DNA from: an uncultured Fretibacterium sp.
GTDB taxonomy: Bacteria > Synergistota > Synergistia > Synergistales > Aminobacteriaceae
Length of the DNA: 50,539 nt
NCBI GenBank assembly: GCA_937911045.1
Contig: CALEPX010000095.1
Span: 1-50,539, forward strand
Direction of reading: 5' to 3'
The translations under genes were made by a program, and so were the position numbers. A model generated the notes under the pieces. It was not told the origin of the DNA. It did no database searches and saw only the letters and a list, made by a program, of their open reading frames with translations. Of the stretch, positions 17,745 through 24,468 are shown piece by piece; the first letter of the stretch is position 1; the number at the start of each line of letters is the position of its first letter.

Positions 17745-18503
17745 TCACTTAACACTAAGTTGCATTTTCACCAAGCGTTCGACTTCCTGTTTAACCAAAG
17801 CTTCAATTTTCTCGTTCAAACGTTCAAAATCTTCTGGCACAACTTGAGCTTTCCGCAGTCCCTTCACAAATTCTAACAACGCTGGGGCAAATATAGCAAA
17901 TCCGACTATTATCCCGACCACGCTTGCAATTAGGGTCAAAACACCAATCGAACGATCCAAAGACTTATCCATGCTGTCAACCCGTGTCTCAAGCTTTTCA
18001 ACTTTAGTGCTCACAGCTTGGATTTCCTCACGCAATTCCGATTTCACACCCTGAATTTCTTCGTGCAATTCGGCTTTCACACCCTGAATTTCTTCGTGCA
18101 ATTCGGCTTTCACACCTTGTATTTCTTCGTGCAATTCGGTTTTTACACTCTGTATTTCTTCGTGCAGTTCCGTTTTCACACTCTGTATTTCCTCGTGCAA
18201 TTCGGCTCTCACACTCTGGATTTCGTTGTGTAATTCGGCTTTTACACCCTGTATTTCGTTGTGCAATTCTGTTTTCACGTTATCGATCTTGCGATCAACA
18301 TTATCGATTTTGCGTTCCAGTTCAGAGCGCATATCAGCCATCTCGCGTCTGAGCTGTTCATTTCCCAAACGAATCTCAGCCATAAACGCGTCCATCTTCG
18401 CTTCAAAAACATCTCTTCGCAAATAAATATCGTCACTCGCAGCCCCGTAACAACCTGACGCAACCACCAAAATCAATGCCACTATCAACAAGATCTTTTT
18501 CAT
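17745..18503 (-). CDS. Secreted/membrane coiled-coil protein with eight 11-residue repeats
   Basis: 252 aa from ATG 18503, preceded by GGAGGTG; the frame extends 22 codons further but without a ribosome site. Signal peptide (residues 1-22; ASGC could be a poor lipobox), a charged helical region, then eight tandem hendecads of the form VKTELHEEIQS (residues 76-163), a second coil segment (LETRVDSMDKSLDR), one strong membrane helix (about 185-213, VVGIIVGFAIFAPALLEFV) and a charged tail. Hendecad repeats predict a long parallel coiled coil, here held at the membrane. Function unknown. It follows its shorter paralog by 62 nt, and both share the same C-terminal third. Confidence 0.8.
   Translation of the reverse strand: MKKILLIVALILVVASGCYGAASDDIYLRRDVFEAKMDAFMAEIRLGNEQLRREMADMRSELERKIDNVDRKIDNVKTELHNEIQGVKAELHNEIQSVRAELHEEIQSVKTELHEEIQSVKTELHEEIQGVKAELHEEIQGVKAELHEEIQGVKSELREEIQAVSTKVEKLETRVDSMDKSLDRSIGVLTLIASVVGIIVGFAIFAPALLEFVKGLRKAQVVPEDFERLNEKIEALVKQEVERLVKMQLSVK
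18015..18278 (-). repeat. Eight tandem 33-bp repeats inside the coiled-coil gene
   Basis: 264 nt = 8 x 33 bp, encoding VKxELHxEIQx units. Neighbouring units differ at only a few bases, so the array looks young and liable to copy-number change in steps that keep the frame. Confidence 0.88.
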
Positions 18504-18565
18504 AATTTTCACCTCCGTCGTAATTATATCAAATCCCGTGGAAGAGATTCCTGACTTCGCAACCG

Positions 18566-19150
18566 TCACTTGACTCTAAGTTGCAAATTCATCGCACGTT
18601 CTAAAGCTTCAATCCTTTCTAGTAAGCGTTCAGAATCTTCTGGCATAACTTGAGCTTTACGCAATCCCTTCACAAATTCTAACAACGCTGGGGCAAAAAT
18701 CGCAAATCCGACTATTACTCCAACGAAGGTTACAATTAGGGTCAAGACGCTAATCGAGCGATCCAGAGACTTATCCATGCTCTCAATCCGTGTCTCAAGC
18801 TTTGCAACTCTTGTGCTCACCGCTTGGATTTCTTCATGCAATTCCAATGTCACACTTTGGATTTCCTCGTGCAATTCCGTTTTCACACTCTGAATTTCCT
18901 GATGAAGTTCCGTTTTTACGTTATCAATTTTCTTATCCAACGCATCAAAACGTTTATCAACTTCACTAAAACGCTTATCCATTTCACGACGCATTTGTTC
19001 AAATCCCAAACGAATCTCTGCCATAAACGCCCTATCACGTTCATTCAAAACGTCTTGACGTACATAAACGCTCATGTCCTCGCTTATTGCTCCATGTGCA
19101 TTTGATACAAGAAAAATCACTAAGAACGATGATAATAAAAACTTTCTCAT
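18566..19150 (-). CDS. Coiled-coil membrane protein with three 11-residue repeats (paralog of the 17745 gene)
   Basis: 194 aa, ATG with AAAGGAGATG upstream. Same architecture as its neighbour: signal peptide (to about residue 20, NAHG-A), a segment with MAEIRLGFEQMRREM, then only three hendecads (VKTELHQEIQS, VKTELHEEIQS, VTLELHEEIQA; residues 78-110), a coil LETRIESMDKSLDR, a membrane helix (VGVIVGFAIFAPALLEFV) and a charged tail. The shared C-terminal segment FAIFAPALLEFVKGLRKAQV is nearly identical in the two proteins, which indicates recent duplication. Function unknown. Confidence 0.8.
   Translation of the reverse strand: MRKFLLSSFLVIFLVSNAHGAISEDMSVYVRQDVLNERDRAFMAEIRLGFEQMRREMDKRFSEVDKRFDALDKKIDNVKTELHQEIQSVKTELHEEIQSVTLELHEEIQAVSTRVAKLETRIESMDKSLDRSISVLTLIVTFVGVIVGFAIFAPALLEFVKGLRKAQVMPEDSERLLERIEALERAMNLQLRVK
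18821..18919 (-). repeat. Three tandem 33-bp repeats inside the shorter coiled-coil gene
   Basis: 99 nt = 3 x 33 bp, the same unit as in the neighbouring paralog, which carries eight. Confidence 0.85.
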
Positions 19151-19206
19151 TTCTAATTACATCTCCTTTATTATTAGTTTTAGGAAATTATATCACTCAC
19201 ACCGAA

Positions 19207-19249
19207 CAAAAAAATCTCCCCTCGAACTCAAGGAGAGATTTCAAAATTT
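19207..19249. repeat. Left copy of hairpin direct repeat flanking the toxin-antitoxin pair
   Basis: Begins CAAAAAAATCTCCCCT and ends GGAGAGATTTCAAAATTT, with an AAATCTCC / GGAGAGATTT stem and T7 on the minus strand. A similar element lies at 20003-20050. It sits upstream of the coiled-coil genes on the minus strand, where no minus-strand gene now precedes it. Confidence 0.6.
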
Positions 19250-19267
19250 CAATTAACAATCTTTCAC

Positions 19268-19295
19268 TTGACTTCATTAGCTTTTTTGCTATCAT
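19268..19295 (+). promoter_or_regulatory. Promoter of the toxin-antitoxin operon
   Basis: TTGACT at 19268-19273, 16-nt spacer, TATCAT at 19290-19295. The AT-rich near-palindrome TTATATATTAA just before the ribosome site could be the antitoxin operator (inference). Confidence 0.6.
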
Positions 19296-19338
19296 TACAA
19301 AAATAACGATTATATATTAAGAAAGGAGTTCACGTATT

Positions 19339-19722
19339 TTGTATAAGGTCGAATTTTACGAAGATATTGACGGCTTCTCGGACGTACGGGAGTTCCTTTT
19401 TGAACTTAATCAAAAAAAAGATAAAGTCAAAACTGCAAGAATACAGTATCAGCAAGTAGCTCGTTATATTCAGGAACTTCAAGAAAACGGCACAAATCTT
19501 TCAAATAACGTTGTGAAACATATTGAAGATGAAATATGGGAACTGCGCCCAGGAAGAAATCGTGTATTTTTTTTCTATTATTACAATGGCACGTACATAC
19601 TTCTACATCATTACGTTAAAAAATCTCAAAAAACACCGCGTAAAGAAATTGAACGCGCAAAGTCTGAAATGAAAGATTATATCTTTCGGAAAGGAAAAAA
19701 TAATGACATGGGACGAATATAA
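19339..19722 (+). CDS. RelE/HigB-family toxin (phage Gp49-like)
   Basis: 127 aa, TTG start with AAAGGAG 10 nt upstream. The ELRPGRNRVFFFYYYNGTYI core followed by LLHHYVKKSQKTPRKEIERA is the signature of the Gp49-like/HigB branch of RelE-type ribosome-dependent mRNA endonucleases (R..Y..., HxxxKKxxKTP). It precedes and overlaps by 20 nt an XRE antitoxin, the HigBA gene order in which the toxin comes first. T and A content is higher than in neighbouring housekeeping genes, consistent with acquisition. Confidence 0.9.
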   Translation: MYKVEFYEDIDGFSDVREFLFELNQKKDKVKTARIQYQQVARYIQELQENGTNLSNNVVKHIEDEIWELRPGRNRVFFFYYYNGTYILLHHYVKKSQKTPRKEIERAKSEMKDYIFRKGKNNDMGRI

Positions 19723-19996
19723 AGAACAAGTTAAATCAACTGATCCTCTCGGTAAACAACTAATAGAAGAAGCAGAAATTGAAGCTCACATCGTTGCATC
19801 AATAATTCGACAACGTCATAATCTTGGAATGAGTCAGCATGAACTTGCAGAACTCTGTGAGTTACCTCAATCATCTATCGAAAAAATCGAAGCCAATAAA
19901 ACAATGCCAAGACTTGATACCCTCGCAAGGATATTTTATAACCTCGGATTGACTGTAACTGTTGCTCCAAAACCTATTCCAATTAAAGCTTCCTGA
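19703..19996 (+). CDS. HigA-like XRE-family antitoxin
   Basis: 97 aa, ATG with AAAGGAAAAAATA upstream inside the toxin gene. Helix-turn-helix of XRE type in about residues 36-90 (RQRHNLGMSQHELAELCELP, then IEKIEANKTMPRLDTLARI). It should neutralise the toxin and repress the shared promoter. The 20-nt overlap ensures coupled synthesis. Confidence 0.9.
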   Translation: MTWDEYKEQVKSTDPLGKQLIEEAEIEAHIVASIIRQRHNLGMSQHELAELCELPQSSIEKIEANKTMPRLDTLARIFYNLGLTVTVAPKPIPIKAS

Positions 19997-20002
19997 AAAT
20001 AT

Positions 20003-20050
20003 CAAAAAAATCTCCCCTTCATTTCAAAAAGGAGAGATTTTCAAAATTTT
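20003..20050. terminator. Bidirectional terminator / right copy of hairpin direct repeat
   Basis: AATCTCCCCTT pairs with AAGGAGAGATT (one mismatch). T7 follows on the minus strand (terminating the pilin genes) and T4 on the plus strand (terminating the antitoxin). It has the same start and end sequence as the element at 19207-19249. Confidence 0.7.
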
Positions 20051-20067
20051 CGTTTAAAAAATGTTTC

Positions 20068-20592
20068 TTACTTTATCCTCATATATACTTTCTCTCCTCC
20101 AGAATATCCAGCACCATCTGTTCCGGAAAGAAGTTGGTCAGCCGAAGCGGCTTTTACCAATTTATTTATTATATCAGTTTTTTCTCCGTTATTATTACCA
20201 AACGAGCTAAAATCGCAATAAACAAACCACTTGTTATCCGTAGCAGCGTCGGGAATAGATGAGGTTGCTTTTGTATGTTCAACACCATATTGACATTTAT
20301 CAAGTGTAAGAAGCGTGTTTCCGTTTGTGTTTGCTGTTTCTCCAAGATACGTTTTTGCATTAGTTTTAAAGCCTTCAATTGTTGGATGGTTCGCAAATTC
20401 CGCAGTCAAATACGACAAAGCTGCATTCTTAATAGTATTCATGTTAGAAATTATCATTTCCGCCCTCGCAGAAGCAACCGAAGAACCTGATGACATCATC
20501 ATTGTTGCAGAAAGCACTCCTAAAATGATAATTACTATAAGTAATTCAATAAGTGTAAAACCTTTACGTGATTTTTTTATAAAAATTTTCAT
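20068..20592 (-). CDS. Type IV prepilin-like protein (fourth of four)
   Basis: 174 aa. Class III signal RKG-FTLIELLIVIIILGVL with cleavage after Gly11 and Glu5 of the mature N-terminus, followed by the alpha-1 helix. The globular domain keeps the FKTNAKTYLGE motif shared with its neighbours but lacks the DPDC motif (replaced by SSFGNNNGEK). ATG with AAAGGG upstream. Last gene of the pilin run before the terminator. Confidence 0.88.
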   Translation of the reverse strand: MKIFIKKSRKGFTLIELLIVIIILGVLSATMMMSSGSSVASARAEMIISNMNTIKNAALSYLTAEFANHPTIEGFKTNAKTYLGETANTNGNTLLTLDKCQYGVEHTKATSSIPDAATDNKWFVYCDFSSFGNNNGEKTDIINKLVKAASADQLLSGTDGAGYSGGEKVYMRIK

Positions 20593-20630
20593 ATTAAAAC
20601 CCTTTCTTCATAAAATCTTTATTTTCTTAT

Positions 20631-21155
20631 CTACCTTAAAGTGCTAAATTGAATGGATACATTCTCTGGAGACCCAGTATAAGGTTTTGTGAGATTATTA
20701 CCATCTCGAAGTTGAGAACTACTTACAGCTTGGAGTAATTTATCTTTGATTGCGTAACAATCAGGATCACTCTTAAAATTACACTCAATTTTCCAACTAC
20801 CAGCAGGATTGTCCACTTTCACAACTCCATACTTCGAATCACCAACTTGCATAACCCAACCACCATTACGCAACTCATTACCCTCGTAATCAAGAGCAGA
20901 CTCCCCAAGAAAAGTCTTAGCATTTTTACAAAAATCTACAGCAGTCGGCTGCGAATCTGCACTGACAGTGTAAAAAGTCTGAACTGCATTCTTAAGAGTT
21001 TGCATGTTAGTAATAATCGTATTAGCTTTTGCAGCAGCAACCGACGTTCCAGATGACTGCATCATTGTAGCTGCAAGAATACCCAAAATTATAATAACAA
21101 TAAGCAACTCAATAAGTGTGAAGCCTTTTCGCGATTTTTTAAAAAATTCTTTCAT
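20631..21155 (-). CDS. Type IV prepilin-like protein (third of four)
   Basis: 174 aa. RKG-FTLIELLIVIIILGIL prepilin signal and mature Glu5. The globular domain has FCKNAKTFLGESAL and later IECNFKSDPDCYAIKDKLL; Cys residues in both could form the C-terminal disulfide usual in pilins. ATG with AAAAGGAGG upstream. It lies 38 nt from the next gene and 32 nt from the previous one, so these belong to one transcript. Confidence 0.88.
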   Translation of the reverse strand: MKEFFKKSRKGFTLIELLIVIIILGILAATMMQSSGTSVAAAKANTIITNMQTLKNAVQTFYTVSADSQPTAVDFCKNAKTFLGESALDYEGNELRNGGWVMQVGDSKYGVVKVDNPAGSWKIECNFKSDPDCYAIKDKLLQAVSSSQLRDGNNLTKPYTGSPENVSIQFSTLR

Positions 21156-21187
21156 TTAGAAAACCTCCTTTTAACAAATTCAAAAAA

Positions 21188-21766
21188 TTATCGTATTCTC
21201 ATAAATACAGAAACGTCAACGCCGTCGTAAAGATGTTCGCTAACGTTAGATATGCGACTACCATCTACGTCTATACCTTGAGTTTTAAAAAGCGGAATTC
21301 TCGAAGCAAGGTCTTTTAGTTTTTCCTGAATCCCCACACAATCAGGATCATTCACAAAGAAAGCTTCAACGTACCACTTATCACCCACATCAGTCTCATT
21401 ATTCTGTCTTTCGTTGGTTGTAATTCCGAAGTATATGTCGCCCAACTGTAGAACAATATGGTTAGCATTATACACTTGAGCCCCTGTACCAATGCTCATC
21501 GCCTGACCCTCGATAGCGGTATCACCAAGATATTTTTTCGCCTGAGCGCAGAATTTGTCAACTGTAGGTGAATTTTCTACATTTTCCATGTAATACGCAA
21601 GCACAGCGTCTTTAATAACGGTCATATCCGCGATGATTTTGTTAGCCTTCGCAGCAGCAACAGACTTTCCTGATGACAGCAACATCGAGCCTGCAAGCAC
21701 TCCCAAAATAAGAACAACAATCAAAATCTCAACAAGTGTAAAACCTTCATGTTTTTTCTTTAACAC
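21188..21766 (-). CDS. Type IV prepilin-like protein (second of four)
   Basis: 192 aa, GTG start with AAGGAG 8 nt upstream. Short leader MLKKKHEG-FTLVEILIVVLILGVL, mature Glu5. Shares FCAQAKKYLGDTAI and VNDPDCVGIQEKL with its neighbours. The longest of the four, with an extra insert before the C-terminal strand. Confidence 0.87.
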   Translation of the reverse strand: MLKKKHEGFTLVEILIVVLILGVLAGSMLLSSGKSVAAAKANKIIADMTVIKDAVLAYYMENVENSPTVDKFCAQAKKYLGDTAIEGQAMSIGTGAQVYNANHIVLQLGDIYFGITTNERQNNETDVGDKWYVEAFFVNDPDCVGIQEKLKDLASRIPLFKTQGIDVDGSRISNVSEHLYDGVDVSVFMRIR

Positions 21767-21844
21767 AAAAATTTCTCCTTAAAACAAATACTTGAAATAA
21801 AAGCCAGCACTCAAATTAAAGTGCCAGCTCGAAAAATTCAAAAT

Positions 21845-22357
21845 CTATTTCGCACGCATATAAACATCTTTTGGTTCGTCTTTAGTCCCTGCTTTGTACT
21901 CTTGAGCATTGTCCCCAATATCTGCTAAAAGTTGATATGTTTTAGCGTTAGTTTCTAACTTTGTTTGTACAGCAGCACAATCAGGGTCACTTGTTTGAAT
22001 CGTGGCTTTAACATACCAACCAGTATCAGTATCTGTACCACTTTCAACGGTATACTTTGCTATTCCTTCTTCTTCGCCCAAGGCAACAGCACCAAGGTAC
22101 TTCTTCAAATTTGCTGAAGTCGTAAAACCTTCTCCAGTGTTTTCCAACGAAGCGTTACTTGTATGATCTTGATAATAAACCCAAAGTGCGTTCTTAATGT
22201 TGCCCATCGTTGTGACAATCGTATTAACTTTTGCATTAACAACTGAGTCACCTGAATTTAACATCATCGTTGCTGCCAACGCACCGAGAATGATAATGAC
22301 GATTAAAAGTTCAACGAGTGTAAAACCTTTGCGCGATTTCTTAACAAACTTTTTCAT
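21845..22357 (-). CDS. Type IV prepilin-like protein (first of four)
   Basis: 170 aa, ATG with GAGGAGG upstream. RKG-FTLVELLIVIIILGAL prepilin signal, mature Glu5, then a globular domain ending in TSDPDCAAVQTKLE and a YMRAK C-terminus like the VYMRIK and VFMRIR ends of two of the other copies. First gene of the pilin operon. No pilus ATPase, inner-membrane platform or prepilin peptidase gene is in the window, so assembly machinery must be elsewhere. Confidence 0.88.
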   Translation of the reverse strand: MKKFVKKSRKGFTLVELLIVIIILGALAATMMLNSGDSVVNAKVNTIVTTMGNIKNALWVYYQDHTSNASLENTGEGFTTSANLKKYLGAVALGEEEGIAKYTVESGTDTDTGWYVKATIQTSDPDCAAVQTKLETNAKTYQLLADIGDNAQEYKAGTKDEPKDVYMRAK

Positions 22358-22399
22358 GAAACATATTCCTCCTCAAATCATAACTTTTCTCAAATATTC

Positions 22400-22425
22400 G
22401 GATTCTAACCAGCGGGATTCTAACC
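22400..22425 (-). promoter_or_regulatory. Two direct repeats upstream of the pilin operon
   Basis: GGATTCTAACC occurs at 22400-22410 and again at 22415-22425 (15-nt period, plus-strand reading), 43 nt before the first pilin start. Read on the minus strand each contains TAGAAT, so they may be a tandem -10-like element or an operator. Confidence 0.4.
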
Positions 22426-22630
22426 CAAATTTCAAAACTTATTAAACCATCAAAGCTCACACGATAATCTTCGACAAATTTCTCAAAATTCTTAATTCGC
22501 CAGTAAGACCATCAAGATTTCTGAATTGTAGCAGCGAAAATTATTTTTAGCAAGGTCAATTCATCGTAAGAAATTCGATTTTTACAGGCGTTGCAAGTCC
22601 GGATATTTTTTGGCGAATTCTCATGATTTT

Positions 22631-23311
22631 TCAGTGCGTATTTTTTCGTGCAACCATCTCGCCCAACCATTGAACCAAACTCACCGCCAACACTAACAAA
22701 ATCACCGTAACCCACGTTATGTCAATCATGTTTCGATCATGCCCGTAGCGAATCGCAAAATCTCCCAGTCCTCCAGCTCCTACTGCTCCAGCCATAGCCG
22801 TCAAACTCAACAGACTTATCGCCGTAATTGTCGTTGCTCGGGTGATTGGCGCAATGCTCTCACGCAGGTAAACCCGGAAAATTACTTCCATCGGACTTGA
22901 TCCCATCGATAACGCTGCCTCGATTAAGCCTTTGTCCGTCTGTGCAAGCGCGCTCTCAACCTGTCGAGAGAAAAACGGTGCTGCTCCAAATACCAACGGA
23001 ACTATCACGCCTCGAACGTAAATCGCTGTACCCATTATCCATCGCGATAACGGCATCAACGCTGTCAATAATATTATGAACGGAATCGACCTGAACAGAT
23101 TTATGATCGTGTCCAAAACTTGATACACCGGTTTGTTCTCCATGATTCCGCCGGGCTTCGTTACGGTCAGGATTATGCCGAATATCAAGCCAATCACGAA
23201 ACAAATCGATCCTGCCCACGCTTCCATTAATAACGTGTCGCAAATCGCTTTCCAAAATTCCGGAGTTCGGCGCATTAAGTTCGGCAATAATTCACTCAGA
23301 AATTGCTGCAT
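22631..23311 (-). CDS. metI: Methionine ABC transporter permease MetI
   Basis: 226 aa with about five membrane helices and the EAA loop EAALSMGSSPMEVIFRVYLRE..., which docks the ATPase. GAVGAGGLGDFAIRYG near the C-terminus is typical of MetI. It overlaps metN by 20 nt. No gene for the substrate-binding lipoprotein MetQ is adjacent. The 272 nt between this gene and the pilins hold only the repeats at 22400-22425. Confidence 0.93.
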   Translation of the reverse strand: MQQFLSELLPNLMRRTPEFWKAICDTLLMEAWAGSICFVIGLIFGIILTVTKPGGIMENKPVYQVLDTIINLFRSIPFIILLTALMPLSRWIMGTAIYVRGVIVPLVFGAAPFFSRQVESALAQTDKGLIEAALSMGSSPMEVIFRVYLRESIAPITRATTITAISLLSLTAMAGAVGAGGLGDFAIRYGHDRNMIDITWVTVILLVLAVSLVQWLGEMVARKNTH

Positions 23312-24347
23312 CTTTCAAAACCTCCACTCTGACATTTTTGCTCTTGAAATACTCGATAGCTTGCTGAATTTTCGCGTAATCGCCGCTGAAAATTACAACC
23401 GTGCCGCCGACCATAATATCCGAAACAATCTCAACGTCCGCAAGAATAATATTTATCACAAGATCAAATTCGCGTGACGCAAACGAAATTAACGGGTCTG
23501 AAACATCAGCGTAAATATATACCAGACGAGCCATAACTTCTCCGGGCTTAACCTGAACCATCGGGGAATTTTCGCGGATTAGATTCTCGATTTTAGACAA
23601 ATTCGACGTCGTTCGCACAAAATTTTTCGTGACTTGGTGCTGAGGATTTGAGAATATTTCGAACACGTCTCCAGTTTCAATAATTTCACCGTGATCCATT
23701 ACAGCAGCTTTTCGGCAAATGTTTTTCACAACTTCCATTTCGTGCGTAATAACTACGATTGTGAGATTCAGTGTCGAGTTCAAGTCCTTGAGTAATTGCA
23801 AAATCGCTCCGGTAGTTTGAGGATCTAATGCACTCGTAGCTTCGTCGCATAATAATATAGTAGGATCATTCGCCAATGCTCGCGCAATCGCAACACGCTG
23901 CTTTTGACCGCCGGATAATTCTGAGGGGTAAGAGTTTTCTTTATCCGAGATTTCTACCAACGAAAGCAATTCACGAACACGCTTTTGAATCTCAGGTTTG
24001 GGCATATGCTTCAACGGGTAAGCGACGTTATCAAAAACTGTTCTCGATGGCATGAGATTGAACTGCTGGAATATCATTCCGATTTTGCGGCGAGCTGCGT
24101 ATAATTCTTTGGGTTTTAGTTCTGTCATTTCGGTTCCGTCGATTTTTACGCTGCCTGAGTCAGGACGTTCCAACAAATTTATGCAGCGAACAAGTGTAGA
24201 TTTTCCCGCGCCTGAGAAGCCGATTATTCCGAAAATATCGCCGTCATTTATTCTCAAGCTAACGTCATTCACGGCATGAATTGATTTCGAAGCGTCGTGT
24301 TTGTCCGGTGAGCTGAATTTTTTCACAACGTGTGTAAGTTCGATCAA
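23292..24347 (-). CDS. metN: Methionine ABC transporter ATP-binding protein MetN
   Basis: 351 aa. Walker A GFSGAGKSTL (near residue 42), signature LSGGQKQRVAIARAL, Walker B ILLCDEATSALD, and a C-terminal NIL regulatory domain (from about residue 270) where methionine inhibits transport in characterised MetNs. TTG start with AGGAGG 12 nt upstream; no ATG fits the conserved N-terminus. Drives import of methionine through MetI. Confidence 0.94.
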   Translation of the reverse strand: MIELTHVVKKFSSPDKHDASKSIHAVNDVSLRINDGDIFGIIGFSGAGKSTLVRCINLLERPDSGSVKIDGTEMTELKPKELYAARRKIGMIFQQFNLMPSRTVFDNVAYPLKHMPKPEIQKRVRELLSLVEISDKENSYPSELSGGQKQRVAIARALANDPTILLCDEATSALDPQTTGAILQLLKDLNSTLNLTIVVITHEMEVVKNICRKAAVMDHGEIIETGDVFEIFSNPQHQVTKNFVRTTSNLSKIENLIRENSPMVQVKPGEVMARLVYIYADVSDPLISFASREFDLVINIILADVEIVSDIMVGGTVVIFSGDYAKIQQAIEYFKSKNVRVEVLKDAAISE

Positions 24348-24410
24348 GTTATCAAAATTCCTCCTGAAAAAAATATTTCACATAATTCTACAACAAATTC
24401 TACAGCAAAA

Positions 24411-24452
24411 AATCCCTCCCGAAAAATTTTCCCCGAGAGAGATTCTTGCCAA
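24411..24452 (-). terminator. Terminator downstream of pckA
   Basis: On the minus strand an AATCTCTCTCGGGG / CGGGAGGGATT stem (with G-U pairs) is followed by T6, 17 nt after the pckA stop codon. Confidence 0.75.
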
Positions 24453-24468
24453 TTATTATCCAGAAATT

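Noticed and set aside
18015..18278. 33-bp repeats as a CRISPR array
   Set aside because: Units are contiguous with no spacers and encode an in-frame 11-residue protein repeat.
19207..22357. Prophage or integrative element spanning the toxin-antitoxin and pilin genes
   Set aside because: No integrase, phage structural gene or tRNA-derived attachment repeat was found.
22512..22715. 67-codon ORF with a CNACKN motif overlapping the metI end
   Set aside because: Mostly a shadow of metI in another frame; no start signal.
24348..24410. SAM riboswitch or T-box before metN
   Set aside because: The space between the pckA terminator and metN is too short and shows no conserved elements.
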